The notes under the pieces are model-generated. The model searched no databases, was not told the DNA's origin, and worked only from the letters and a program-made list of their open reading frames with translations. The position numbers and the translations under genes are program-made. A stretch of DNA of 64,000 bases from a virus: IMG/VR virus record IMGVR_UViG_3300036795_000211, positions 1 to 64,000 of that record. The stretch is one strand, 5' to 3'. This document shows positions 1 to 9,200 of the stretch, in pieces (position 1 is the stretch's first letter; each line of letters starts with the position of its first letter).

Positions 1-66
1 GAAGGTATCCAGGTCGGGTACCTTTCCGGTGTCGCAGGCCTCGAACTGGGATGGAGCGAACGATGA
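1..66 (+). CDS. C-terminal end of an unknown protein (cut by window start)
   Basis: Frame 1 is open from the first base and ends at a TGA at 64-66. Only 21 residues are visible, so no family can be named. Its stop overlaps the start of the next gene as ATGA, the usual sign of translational coupling in this genome. It shows that the small-gene operon at the left edge begins outside the window. Confidence 0.6.
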   Translation, partial: EGIQVGYLSGVAGLELGWSER

Positions 67-509
67 CCGAGTTCAGTGACGAGACCATCCGCAAGGGAAC
101 GGCGGACTGGTTCAACCGCGAAGGACCGTTCAACACGACCCTCGAGGAACTTACCCGGTACGCAACTGCGGTCGCGAGTGCCCCTCTCTCCGCCGTTAGC
201 CACTGGCTCACCCCGCGTTGCCCCGAGTGCGGGCTTTCGATCAAGGAGATGGGCGTCGACAAGGACGTGCACCTGATCATGCTCGGTAACGTTCTCGTGG
301 GTTGTGAGTGGTTCTGGGTGGTCAACCCGAACGCCGTTGGCATCGCGATGCCGAACTGGGATGACTGGACCGAGTCGTACGGTGACCTCGAGCTCTGGAA
401 AGAGACCGGCCGTCCGGGTAAGCCGATAGCGGAGAAGCCCCCGTGCACTTACCTGAGCCCCGGTGGCACTCCGTGTCGCCTTCGTCAGGACGGGCACTGG
501 CACGAATAG
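63..509 (+). CDS. Small zinc-binding-type protein, unknown function
   Basis: 148 residues. I start at ATG 63 rather than ATG 51 because 63 has a GGAG site just upstream and overlaps the previous stop as ATGA. It carries a CPECG knuckle (Cys53, Cys56) and ends with a second Cys/His cluster: Cys128, Cys138 followed by L-R-Q-D-G-H-W-H (His145, His147). The same C...C-x-L...H-x-H tail ends the gene at 834. Probably two small metal sites; role unknown. Confidence 0.75.
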   Translation: MTEFSDETIRKGTADWFNREGPFNTTLEELTRYATAVASAPLSAVSHWLTPRCPECGLSIKEMGVDKDVHLIMLGNVLVGCEWFWVVNPNAVGIAMPNWDDWTESYGDLELWKETGRPGKPIAEKPPCTYLSPGGTPCRLRQDGHWHE

Positions 510-531
510 CTGAAAGGGGACTACAACCGCG

Positions 532-837
532 ATGAAGGACCGTCCGTTCGTAACGCTGGCAAAGGAGTTGAACTACGTGATGAGTGGCGCACACGAGGTC
601 CCGAAGGACCTGCATGTCGGGACCGAGAACGCGGGACCCGAGGAGCAGATGTTCACCGTGGTCGTTTACGACCAGGGAGGCCGGACGGTGCTGTTCCGAC
701 AGATCGCCGGCTATTCCGCAGCTGGGGTCCTCACGCAGTACACCGAGCAGGTGTCCTCGGGTAACCCGGACTACGGAAAGGACACGACCGACGAGTCGTC
801 GGCTCCGTTCTACCGGGCAAGTGGGGTGACCCCGTGA
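532..837 (+). CDS. Hypothetical protein
   Basis: 101 residues, preceded by an AAAGGGGA ribosome site. It is mostly polar, with a short beta-rich middle (FTVVVYDQGGRTVLF). No family recognised. It ends in a GTGA overlap with the next gene, so it belongs to the same left-edge operon. An internal ATG (MSGAHE) is a possible alternative start. Confidence 0.65.
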   Translation: MKDRPFVTLAKELNYVMSGAHEVPKDLHVGTENAGPEEQMFTVVVYDQGGRTVLFRQIAGYSAAGVLTQYTEQVSSGNPDYGKDTTDESSAPFYRASGVTP

Positions 838-1049
838 ACATCGACCAGGCCATACACGCGATTCGCGACAAGTGGGCAGTGCCGGTTAAGTCGATACCGG
901 ACCTGCGGTCTATCCTCGAGCAGATAAACCCGGACGAGGAGCCGAAGTGCGGCGCAATTACCTGGCCGTATACCGAGAACAACATCTGCGTCCTTAAGCC
1001 GCACAAAGGCGGAAGGCACAAGGACGCGCGGGAACGGGAGTTCGACTAA
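834..1049 (+). CDS. Small C..C.L..H.G.H protein
   Basis: 71 residues, GTG start inside the previous stop (GTGA). Cys39, Cys52, His57 and His62 form the same spaced Cys/His pattern as the end of the gene at 63, suggesting a shared small metal-binding fold. The rest is an acidic helical N-terminus. Function unknown. Confidence 0.7.
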   Translation: MNIDQAIHAIRDKWAVPVKSIPDLRSILEQINPDEEPKCGAITWPYTENNICVLKPHKGGRHKDAREREFD

Positions 1050-1189
1050 TGGACAAGTACTGGGTGGTCGTATACAAGGCGCAGCCGGGAACGAACACGA
1101 TCTGGTACAAGCAGTACGAGAACCGCGAGATCGAAGCCGCTTCGACCAGCGACGCCATTGACAAGGCCGCCGGCGAACAAGGGGACTGA
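1049..1189 (+). CDS. Short hypothetical protein, last gene of the left operon
   Basis: 46 residues, starting MDKYWVVVYK and ending DKAAGEQGD. The start overlaps the previous stop as TAATG, which supports it despite its length. The aromatic beta-like N-terminus followed by an Ala-rich helix ('TSDAIDKAAGE') resembles small one-domain phage proteins. It ends 14 bases before a strong hairpin terminator. Confidence 0.65.
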   Translation: MDKYWVVVYKAQPGTNTIWYKQYENREIEAASTSDAIDKAAGEQGD

Positions 1190-1202
1190 AAGGACTACAA
1201 CC

Positions 1203-1246
1203 CGAGGCAGCTCAGGTCCAGCTCATACCGGACCTGAGCTGCCTCG
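1203..1246. terminator. Perfect 17-bp hairpin between converging operons
   Basis: A 17-base arm (1203-1219) pairs perfectly with 1230-1246 around a 10-base loop. It lies between the end of the plus-strand operon (1189) and the end of the minus-strand late operon (1262), so it can stop transcription from both sides. There is no long T-run on either side. Confidence 0.85.
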
Positions 1247-1261
1247 ATCTCCGGGTAGCGG

Positions 1262-1540
1262 TCAGACCGCGGAGAGGCCGAGCAACGTGACGGTCACCTG
1301 CTTGGACTGGCACGTGCGAATACCGCCGGACCCGTTCGCCTCCCAGCAGCGGACCTTCACCGACTTGGCACCGGTCACCAGAACCGATGCACCGATGATA
1401 CCGGCCATCGTCCCGGCCTGCGGCTGGTTTGGCGACGCCATCGCAGCGTCGATATTGTTCGCGAACGAGTGAGTGAAATACCCGCTCGAGTCCGTCGAAG
1501 TGGTAACTTCGTCGAACTGCGGGTCTCCGACAATGCTCAT
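1262..1540 (-). CDS. Hypothetical protein, last gene of the late operon
   Basis: 92 residues. A GAAAGGGTG site lies just upstream of ATG 1540. The protein is Ser/Thr/Ala-rich with two cysteines near the C-terminus (VRCWEANGSGGIRTCQ) and a hydrophobic stretch near residues 43-56. It looks like a small exported or structural beta protein, but no family is recognised. It is preceded on the transcript by the structured region at 1571-1710. Confidence 0.65.
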   Translation of the reverse strand: MSIVGDPQFDEVTTSTDSSGYFTHSFANNIDAAMASPNQPQAGTMAGIIGASVLVTGAKSVKVRCWEANGSGGIRTCQSKQVTVTLLGLSAV

Positions 1541-1570
1541 AGTGCACCCTTTCGTTGGAGCTTAGCTGTT

Positions 1571-1710
1571 CTCCCCCGGGGATAGTCCGTCCAGTCGCTC
1601 TCTCACCAGTACCCGCAGTGGGTCGACAGTCGTCCCGGTTAAACGGTGTGAAGGCTATCCCTACCTAGGCACGCACCGTGTCGTTGGTAGCCGCGACTCG
1701 CCCGGGGGAG
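1571..1710 (-). promoter_or_regulatory. Pseudoknotted structured RNA candidate (5' leader)
   Basis: Non-coding. Helices visible by eye: 1571-1580 with 1701-1710 (10 bp, perfect), 1593-1598 with 1693-1698, 1643-1650 with 1672-1679 (one G-U on the plus strand), a hairpin 1611-1614/1620-1623, and loop 1661-1665 with 1686-1690, which would make a pseudoknot. GATAG at 1581-1585 can also pair with 1655-1659. On the minus strand the basal helix ends about 20 bases before the ribosome site of the gene at 1540. The strand is uncertain. No known RNA class is recognised. Confidence 0.5.
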
Positions 1711-1715
1711 CAACT

Positions 1716-2216
1716 CTATGCGCCGACAAGCTCCAGCTCGGACCCGATGTTGGCTCGGATCAGATCGAAGCGGCGGCGAATCTCGAGGATCGCGTCATCG
1801 CAATCGGTGGTGAGGTGATCGGCTGGGAGCTCCACCGACTCGGTCACCGTAGTGCGGGTGAGCCGGATAAGGGTCGGTGAATCGTCCTCGAAGAAGCCGG
1901 GCGGGTCTTCGGTGGAGAGGTCCGGAATGAACCCGTGTTGCGTTCGGCCTTCGGCGATCTCGGAAAGAGTTGGCGGCGCCGTACGAATTGGTTCGGTATC
2001 GTGGTGCCGTGCCGGAGCTTGGACTCCCGCGCCCTCGTCGAGGATTGCGGTCAGCTCTTCGGTGATTCCGTGTCGCTCCTCCGCCTCGTAGTGCGCTTCC
2101 AGCTCTTCGATCTCGCGATCGAATCGGCGCTGCAGGTACATCGCCACGACGCAGGCCCCGAAAATGGCGGCCAGTATCAGCGATCCGACCCAGATAATCC
2201 GTGCGGTGGTGTCCAC
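1716..2216 (-). CDS. Single-pass membrane protein next to the endolysin
   Basis: 166 residues from GTG 2216, which has a GGAGAAAGA site; the longer reading to 2261 lacks one. One membrane segment follows a short N-terminus (ARIIWVGSLILAAIFGACVVAMYL), then a charged helical region likely to form a coiled coil and a Pro/acid-rich tail. Its place after the endolysin gene fits a lysis accessory such as a spanin-like or holin-like protein; that is inferred from position and topology only. Confidence 0.65.
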   Translation of the reverse strand: MDTTARIIWVGSLILAAIFGACVVAMYLQRRFDREIEELEAHYEAEERHGITEELTAILDEGAGVQAPARHHDTEPIRTAPPTLSEIAEGRTQHGFIPDLSTEDPPGFFEDDSPTLIRLTRTTVTESVELPADHLTTDCDDAILEIRRRFDLIRANIGSELELVGA

Positions 2217-2268
2217 TCTTTCTCCGATCCTCGAAGGTAACCCGGACGCAGCACGGGTCAAGGGGTGG

Positions 2269-3351
2269 TTAGTAAACGTTAACGCCGACGGCGACGTTGT
2301 CCGCGGAACCGTGGCTGTCCCGAATGACCGAGATCATCGTGATGTGCGCTCCGCCGTCCGGGAAGTCGTAGCTGACCTGGCCGTCGTTCTGCGTGGTATC
2401 GGCGGGAACTCGGATGCGGTCACGCGTCCACGTCTTGTCGTTGTTGTTGTACGTGGCGACCTTCAGGTACGGCGAGTTGGCTCCGACGTCCGTAGCGTTG
2501 CAGCCGAACGCCATTCCGCCGGCACTGCCGCCGATCCACTTGTAGATGGTCTGCGCACCGGTGCCGTTGTTCAGGTCCTGCATGTCGTTGTCCTCCGTTG
2601 TTCCCGTTGACTGTCCATTGCCGCCGGTGATGAGTGCGGCGAGGTCACTAAGGCCGCCGGGTCGACTCGAGCAGTCGACGAATCCGGTACCGGCCCACGG
2701 CTCGTAGGTGCAGTTGCCGATCTGGCCGTTCGAGTGCTGCCACAACGTGTGCGGAAGCGTTGGCTCACTCTGACCGTACGCCGCGACCCAGGTATGCACC
2801 TGCGGGTTCGTGAAGATCGGCGAAAGTCCGGCGGTCATTGCGAAGTTGAGACCCGAGTAGAGCCAGTTACCGGAATAACCGGGGTACGCGGGGAGGAGAG
2901 TACCGACAGTAGCGAGCCAGGCGATAGCACGAGAGAGCTGGTTGCCGCCGCCCTCCTCGTGGTCGAGAATGGCGAATTCGCCGTCCTGCAGTGAGCCGAC
3001 AAGTGCCACGAAGGCTCGAGCCTGTGCGATCACGTCCTGATCTGCCCGCAGGTACTGGTAGATCCCGAGTGTCGAAACGCCGGCGTTGTGTGCGAGCGCT
3101 CGCCTTCCCGCGGCCCACGCGTTGTCGATGTGGCTGGTTCCGTAGAGCGCACGGATTACCGCTCCGCCGCCATTCTCACCGGTGATCCCGGACCAGTTCG
3201 AGTTGTTGAACTCCGAAAGGTCCGGGAGATGGAATCCCGACGTAATTCCGTGCGGAGTGGCGGCGAAAGCTCTGGCGCCCTGCGGAATCAAACCCGCACG
3301 GCCCATTACTCCCTCCGGCACGTCCACGACGTCCTGTGCGCTGATCGTCAT
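2269..3351 (-). CDS. Endolysin, GH25-like muramidase with C-terminal binding domain
   Basis: 360 residues with an AAAGGAGG site. Residues 38-245 resemble glycoside hydrolase 25: D44 in 'LPDLSEFN', 'AVIRALYG', 'GIYQYLRADQD', the D130-H-E132 catalytic stretch 'ILDHEEG', 'WLYSGLNF' and 'LWQHSNG'. Such enzymes cut the MurNAc-GlcNAc bond of peptidoglycan. After a Gly/Ser linker near 250, the last 100 residues form a separate beta-rich domain that probably binds the cell wall or stabilises the enzyme. It has its own promoter at 3384-3412. Confidence 0.85.
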   Translation of the reverse strand: MTISAQDVVDVPEGVMGRAGLIPQGARAFAATPHGITSGFHLPDLSEFNNSNWSGITGENGGGAVIRALYGTSHIDNAWAAGRRALAHNAGVSTLGIYQYLRADQDVIAQARAFVALVGSLQDGEFAILDHEEGGGNQLSRAIAWLATVGTLLPAYPGYSGNWLYSGLNFAMTAGLSPIFTNPQVHTWVAAYGQSEPTLPHTLWQHSNGQIGNCTYEPWAGTGFVDCSSRPGGLSDLAALITGGNGQSTGTTEDNDMQDLNNGTGAQTIYKWIGGSAGGMAFGCNATDVGANSPYLKVATYNNNDKTWTRDRIRVPADTTQNDGQVSYDFPDGGAHITMISVIRDSHGSADNVAVGVNVY

Positions 3352-3383
3352 CCGGTGCCTCCTTTACCGTTGGCTATTCCCGA

Positions 3384-3412
3384 AGTCTAGCATGATAACC
3401 CCGAAAGGTCAA
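3384..3412 (-). promoter_or_regulatory. Promoter for the endolysin gene
   Basis: On the minus strand TTGACC (3412-3407), a 17-base spacer and TAGACT (3389-3384) match the phage's other promoters. Transcription would begin near 3377, about 26 bases before ATG 3351. The spacer contains the ATAACCCCGAAAGG element (3395-3408 on the plus strand), shared with other late intergenic regions. Confidence 0.7.
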
Positions 3413-3414
3413 TC

Positions 3415-3777
3415 TCAGTGGGGCACCGGTATCCCGTAGTGATGCGCCAGCTGGAGTAGCGAGTACGACGGCGGTGGAAGCGTTCCGCTACAGTGAAGTG
3501 TCGAGAACGAGTTTCGCGAATCAACTACGATCTGGATGCCGAGCTGCGACGCCTTTGCGTTCACGGGTGCGACAGCAATATCGCGGTAGAAACCGCAGGA
3601 ACCACGTACAGATAGAAAAAACACCACGAGACCGGCGCCGAATAGCACGGTCACGACTCCGTTGAGGATAAGGAACGCCAAAACAAGCCGACGCTGCTTC
3701 TTCGTCCACTGCTTGTATTCTTCATCGAGCACTTCCGGCGATAGCTGCGGCTCATGTGCGTGCTCATTCGTGGTCAC
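3415..3777 (-). CDS. Membrane protein of the lysis region
   Basis: 120 residues, GTG start overlapping the previous stop (GTGA). A basic cytoplasmic-type N-terminus (WTKKQRRL) leads into one membrane helix near residues 30-55 (VLAFLILNGVVTVLFGAGLVVFFL). The outer part carries two cysteines (SCGFY, LHCSG) about 38 residues apart that could form a disulfide. A holin or spanin component is possible because the endolysin follows directly. Confidence 0.65.
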   Translation of the reverse strand: MTTNEHAHEPQLSPEVLDEEYKQWTKKQRRLVLAFLILNGVVTVLFGAGLVVFFLSVRGSCGFYRDIAVAPVNAKASQLGIQIVVDSRNSFSTLHCSGTLPPPSYSLLQLAHHYGIPVPH

Positions 3778-4184
3778 GCGGTTTCTCCTTTGCCGTGGAG
3801 GAATATCTCGCGGCTAGTGCGAATCTCGGTGACCACGGCCCCTTGTGCAGCATCGATTTGCCGTGTTATTGCCCCTAGCGACTCGGACATGTGGCGATGC
3901 AGCTCTTCGATTGCCGATCGACCGGACACGATGTCACCGAGTGTCTGTACCTGCGCTTGTAGTGCGGCTATCTGCTGTGCTTGCTGCTGATTCGTCGCAT
4001 GTAGATCTCTCGTCTCGACCTCCAGCGCTTCAGCTCGTTCACGATACGAATCCGCGGCCTGCTTGTAGTTGGTCACAATCGCCGTGTTTCGGGTCGAACG
4101 GAATACAGCTACGCCTCCTATCGACCCGGCAATAGCGAGGAGTACCGCAACGACTGCTGCGAGTACCGAGATGACGTTACCCAT
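3774..4184 (-). CDS. Membrane-anchored coiled-coil protein (lysis candidate)
   Basis: 136 residues. An N-terminal membrane segment (residues 4-28, rich in V, A, L, I, G) is followed by a long coiled coil (about 40-115; AEALEVETRDLHATNQQQAQQ region). This layout, before a second membrane protein and the endolysin, fits a spanin-like or holin-like lysis protein. Family not recognised. Confidence 0.65.
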   Translation of the reverse strand: MGNVISVLAAVVAVLLAIAGSIGGVAVFRSTRNTAIVTNYKQAADSYRERAEALEVETRDLHATNQQQAQQIAALQAQVQTLGDIVSGRSAIEELHRHMSESLGAITRQIDAAQGAVVTEIRTSREIFLHGKGETA

Positions 4185-4193
4185 CGGTCCCCC

Positions 4194-5357
4194 TCACTTC
4201 TTCTTCTTGAGCGGCTTCGTCGTCGTAATTGCCTGCGTCCGGGCGGGTGCCGCATTCGTAGCATTCTGCAGTAGCGTTGCGAAATCGGCACGGAAATTCT
4301 CGAACGGCGTAACCGTGGCCTGCATTGCCGCGTCGTCCCAGCTATACGCTCCGACCAGGAACTGCACCGGACCGCGGGTGACCTCGCCACTGAATGCGAA
4401 GTCCGAGAGGATAGCGCGACAGAACATCGTTACGGCGCCGTCTTGGTAGAACACGCCGGGATCGACTGGTACACCGCCCATGTTCGTCAACTGTCCGTAC
4501 TGAAGTACGAACGGGTCCGTAAAACCCGCACGGGTAAACCGCTTCATCACCGCCGCACCGATGTTCGTGGCAGCACCGGACGTCAATACGCCGCCACTAC
4601 TAACGTCCGTAAAGTCCTCGCGGCGTCCTTGCGTTGCGATTGCGCTTGAGCGATCGACCTCCACTAGGGCGTACTTCGCCGGAACGTTTCCTGCGTCCGC
4701 CGCACTGTTGTATCGAATGAAGAGTGCATTCGGACCCGAGGCAATTGACTGCGCCACCGGATCGGTAGCGATCAAGATGCGATTCGGCACGGTCGGTATC
4801 GGGAATACCGAAAGCCGATTCTGGTCACCCGGTCCTTCGGAGACCATCCACGTCAAGCCGCCCTTGGCGCACCCCGCGGTTAGCAGGTCCGCAACCGAGA
4901 TGCTGGCGGAATCGAACTTCTGACCGGTCCAGATCCCGGAAACGGCTCCGATGTTCGTTTGTCGGGTCCACGGGAGCCCCCGCGCTATCGCTTGGTCGAC
5001 CACGTCATTGAATACTGCGGCACCCCACGCCACCGTATAGACCGCACGGTAATCCGCACCCTGCGTTCCCGATCCGTGTGCCGTAATCGTCCACCCGGAG
5101 GACGCGGGAGAGGGCTCATCTAGGATTCCGGTCCACACTATCGACCCGCCACGGAACGCCTTTACCGTCCGACCCGGTGTGAGCGCTTCCGAGCGATCTC
5201 TCGGCGGCTTGATCCACGTGGCCGTTAGGGTATCACATCCGCCGGGAGTCGTAAAGCTGTACGTAGCAGGTGCAAGGTGCCCGATATGCGACAGCGATAT
5301 CCCTCTCGTGCCTCCCGGCGGAAAGGTTACGACATGTGTAAGCCCGGGCATCAGCAT
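4194..5357 (-). CDS. Minor tail protein (tail tip or hub)
   Basis: 387 residues. It starts with beta-rich 'TPGGCDTLTATWIKPPRDRSEALTPGRTVKAFRGGSIVWTGIL', a pattern I associate with tail hub proteins that follow the distal tail protein in actinophages. The C-terminus is a run of lysines (KPLKKKK). Its position between the tail proteins and the lysis genes supports the call. MPGLTH, two codons downstream, is an alternative start. Confidence 0.7.
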   Translation of the reverse strand: MLMPGLTHVVTFPPGGTRGISLSHIGHLAPATYSFTTPGGCDTLTATWIKPPRDRSEALTPGRTVKAFRGGSIVWTGILDEPSPASSGWTITAHGSGTQGADYRAVYTVAWGAAVFNDVVDQAIARGLPWTRQTNIGAVSGIWTGQKFDSASISVADLLTAGCAKGGLTWMVSEGPGDQNRLSVFPIPTVPNRILIATDPVAQSIASGPNALFIRYNSAADAGNVPAKYALVEVDRSSAIATQGRREDFTDVSSGGVLTSGAATNIGAAVMKRFTRAGFTDPFVLQYGQLTNMGGVPVDPGVFYQDGAVTMFCRAILSDFAFSGEVTRGPVQFLVGAYSWDDAAMQATVTPFENFRADFATLLQNATNAAPARTQAITTTKPLKKKK

Positions 5358-5360
5358 CGG

Positions 5361-5705
5361 TCAGGACCCGGCCAGCTTGATGAACTTCGCCGCCTGCACG
5401 GCAAGGGACGGCGTCATCCCGTTGAGAGGCGTTCCCTCCTGCATTGCCGCGATTGTCGGCTGCAGGTCCGATACGAGCTGGATAATCGCGTCAACCTCCT
5501 CAACGGTATACGGAGCGTCCGGGTCCAGGTTGGCCAGATCGCCGTCCGGATTCGCCGGATCGGACGGGTTGGTGGTCAGCTCGTCAACGACAGCGATAAC
5601 GGACGTCGCTGTACGAATTGCGTCGGCCAGTTTGAGCCCGAGCTGCACGAGCGTGTTATCCAACTGGGCCCGGGTTAGTGGCGCCCCTGCCGTAAACTTC
5701 GCCAT
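5361..5705 (-). CDS. Small tail-region protein
   Basis: 114 residues, mostly alpha-helical with a disordered acidic stretch (NPSDPANPDGDLANLDPDAP). No family recognised. Tight spacing on both sides (13 and 3 bases) places it in the tail-tip operon; it may be a minor tail or baseplate component. Confidence 0.6.
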   Translation of the reverse strand: MAKFTAGAPLTRAQLDNTLVQLGLKLADAIRTATSVIAVVDELTTNPSDPANPDGDLANLDPDAPYTVEEVDAIIQLVSDLQPTIAAMQEGTPLNGMTPSLAVQAAKFIKLAGS

Positions 5706-5718
5706 TACGCCTCCTTCG

Positions 5719-6216
5719 CTATCCGACCATTGTCAGTGTCGCAACTGAATCGGCCCCTACGGTATAGCTGCCACCGCCGGTAGTGGCAACTGCGACGTTT
5801 AGCGTACCGGCCACGCTTACCGTGAACGACCCGGAGAACAGCCACTCCACTGCCGTTCCCGCAGCATACGCTGGTGTGTTCCCGAGACCTAGTGCGGCGC
5901 CACTGAACTCACGGGTATTGATTCCCGCTTGCACGAACTGCGTCGCGACCTGCCAGTTGTTCGATACTCGACAGCTGGAGATCGAACACGATCCGCCGAA
6001 CCCGTTTGCTTGTGCAACGGCCGACGCACCCTGCGACCAGTTGACCATCCCGTGTATCTCGTACTGTCCCGGAACGACATTCCACGTCATTCCGGAAATC
6101 GAGACGGCTCCGACACCGCTTACTGGCTGGTTCGACGCAAGGATCTGCGGTTGCGGTATCCGGGCAAGTAGTGCGTCGAGTCGCTGCGCACTATCGACAG
6201 ACTTGTCGGACGTCAT
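5719..6216 (-). CDS. Small beta-rich tail protein
   Basis: 165 residues. I start at ATG 6216 because it overlaps the previous stop as ATGA; the reading to 6237 is longer but unsupported. After a helical N-terminus (SAQRLDALLARIP) the protein is Gly/Ser/Val-rich, with many short strands ending in 'VADSVATLTMVG'-like sequence, typical of phage fibre or jelly-roll domains. Probably a minor tail or receptor-side protein. Confidence 0.65.
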   Translation of the reverse strand: MTSDKSVDSAQRLDALLARIPQPQILASNQPVSGVGAVSISGMTWNVVPGQYEIHGMVNWSQGASAVAQANGFGGSCSISSCRVSNNWQVATQFVQAGINTREFSGAALGLGNTPAYAAGTAVEWLFSGSFTVSVAGTLNVAVATTGGGSYTVGADSVATLTMVG

Positions 6217-9200
6217 TGCAGCCTCTCCGTCCACCACTGCGGCGGGTAGAACGCCGTGATACCGGGAAGTCCTTGTGCCGAGTACACGAACAGCCGGTTG
6301 TTCGCATTCGGGTACACGGCCAACGGACCACCACTGAACCTCTCGGCGTACTGCAGTGCCGATACTGCCTGGTCGCGGTCCAAGTTCGACCCGAGTATCC
6401 GACCAAGTTGCCGAGTAGTGTCCGGCTGATCGACCCAGATGTTATTGAATACCGAAATCGACCCTACGTTGACCAGGATGAACGTTCCCTTCGTATCAAC
6501 GAGGAACACGTCCAGGAAGCGATCGGAGGTATTGGTGTCAGTAATGGTCAGACCAAAGTACGGAGACAACGATCCTGGCGGTATGTCTGACAAAGGCAGC
6601 GTTACTGGTCCCATGTCGACAATGGTTTGAGTACCGAGTAGGTCAGTGGAAGGGACCAGGCCTTGACGCGGGATGTTCTGCGTCAAGGCCGTTCCACCGG
6701 GATACGGGTACTGACGGAGCTGGATCGTAATGTCGCGGGAGGCCGAGGGCGTGTTAACGGTACCGAGGACGGCGAACATCGTGTAGGTACCGTCATAACG
6801 AGCATTCAGGTTCCCGATGTCCGGGATCAGATACTCCGTAGCACCGTTCGGAACGTCCGTTGCCGTGATCGGACACAGTGGGTTGAAAGCGTCCGGCGCA
6901 TCACGAGGCGGGATATGCAGCGCCAAGCTTTGCAACGGAAGGATACCCGCGGCACCGAATGTCAGCCGGATCTTTCCGTTTGCGCCGGTAGCACCAAGGT
7001 AACCGGAACCGTCATCGGATCCACCGCCTCCACCGCCACCCGGACCTGTCGTCGGCGGCTTACCTTGTGACGCGGGTGCCGTGTTGACCCCGGAGAAACC
7101 ACCGTCCCCTCCCGGACCGCCGTCAAATACTGCCGGAGCACCGCCCCGTCCGTTCCCGTAGTTACCGGCGGACTTTCCTGCGGACCCCGGACCACCGGAA
7201 GAACCTCCACCGCCTCCGTGATCGTCACCAGCGGCGTTGGATTGTCTGCCGTCGCCACCGGGATAGTGCGCATAGTTCTGCGATCCATCGCCGCCCTTAC
7301 CACCGCCCCAAGCCGTGGACTGCCAGCCCCCGTCACCACCGTGCGCATATAGCTGTCGTCCACTGTCTCCCGAGAAGAACGAGTCACCGCCACCCTGCCC
7401 TTGGTTGCCTCCTCCGGTACCACCTGTTCCGCCGGCACCTACGAAGGGGTGGTAAACGGTTAGTGGCGTTACCGGAACGTTGAGCTCCATTACGTACTCA
7501 CCGGCGCCACCTCCACCGCCGCCGTGTCCGGGTTGCGCACCGGCACCTCCGGCTCCCGCGCCCCACCCTTCCTCTTTGTCTACGTGCGTTACGCCGGTCG
7601 GTGCCGTCCAGTTGTTCGATCCGGGCGTCGTGAACTCGGCAACGCTGGAGAAGGAGCTCGTTCCCGGAGCGGCTTGGATCGCTAGCGGCGTCCTTGCGGT
7701 ACCGACGATACCGGGTAGCTGGTAGAACGCACCGCGGGTACCGACAGTCCCAACCGAAGTTGGCTGTGCTTGGACGAGGTTGAGGTACGCGTCTGCCTGT
7801 AGTACCTCTTGCCCTTTCGACCCGGTAGACGTGACGGCATTCGCATCCCAGCGACTCCACATCTTAATCGACCAGCGGCTAATGGTCGTAAAGTCGAATC
7901 CGGAGGCCACCTGTGGAATGTGTGCACTAATCGACTGCCAGTGCGGCGAGTTAACCAGTGCCGAGGCATGACACGTCCGCTTGAAGCCGAACGAGTTCTT
8001 ATTTCCGGCGGAGTCGTATAGCGTTACCGCAAAGCTAACGGTACCGCGGTGCCAGACCGGCCACTGGTTAGACGGGGTCGACAATCCGAACCAGAAGGAG
8101 AACTTCGGACGACCCGTAATGTCAACCGGAGCCGGAAGTACGTGATCGTACAGTGGACGGCTGTGCCACTGTCGAGACCAGTGCGCACTAAAGCTACCGA
8201 ATGCCGTAACGGACGCCTTCGTCCACGTGGACCCGTTATCCGCACTGAATACCGGACCGCGATCGAGATAGCCGTCATCAAAGAAGTGCTGTTCGTTAGC
8301 GGCGCCCGTGCTGACTACCTGAGCGAGCAGACGAGCATACGCAGTTCCGGACGGCGCAATCAGCCCCGTGGACGTTACCTGCGTATACGCTGACGTCGTA
8401 TCAGCGGCACCGGAACCCGTAAGCGGACCGCCGATCTGCGTACCGGACGAGTCGAAGAAGTTTGCTCCGGTCTTACACGTTCTCGCTGACACTGCAGAAC
8501 GGAACCAGCCTTTTGCGGTGATCGAATCTCCGGCGTTGCACTTCAGTCCGGCGCCTTGCGCTCCGGTCGGTGAATCGATAAGCGGTGACGGTGCCGCACT
8601 ATGCGCTGCGAACATGTCACCGGAGGCAACGGAGGTAAGGCGGAGTGCGCCGGCTCCGGAATGTACCGGTGTCGTCACCCGAGCTATCGTACTGTTCCCC
8701 GCACCGACCCAGTTCGCAATCGTGGTATCGAACGTGGACGCATCACCGGTGAGGAAGTTGGCCGCTCCTACCGTTGACCCGAAGTCGTCAATCAATACCG
8801 TCGTAGGCGGAGGCGGGAACTGCTGGGACGGCGAGTTGAACTGGATTAGCTCCTGCGTGTCGGAACGACCGTACGGAAAGGCGGCAAACGACACATCGAC
8901 CAACGAGAACAGACCCTGCTCGGTCAATACCGAGTAGTGCACGACCACCGAGCTCAAGCCCATGCAGTCGAGAATCAGTGGTTCGGCGCCTTCGCGGGTC
9001 CAGATGAGCTCCCACGAATCCTGCGCTGTCGTTTGCAGCAGCAGCTCTCTTGCTCCGGCCAGCGTCAATCGATCAGCGATGTGATCTCCGGTTGACGGGA
9101 CGCCCATCACGACCGGAATGGTCGGAGCACGATTCGAGGCCCGGAAGCCGGTGATCACTTCACCGTCAAGTAGCAACGAAGCCGTTTGCTCGGACGTCAT

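Noticed and set aside
1158-1472. Plus-strand ORF of 104 codons
   Set aside because: It spans the terminator hairpin and lies antisense to the well-supported gene at 1262-1540, with no ribosome site.
1571-1710. Hammerhead ribozyme or tRNA in the lysis-region structure
   Set aside because: The conserved CUGAUGA and GAAA core, and tRNA arms, are absent.
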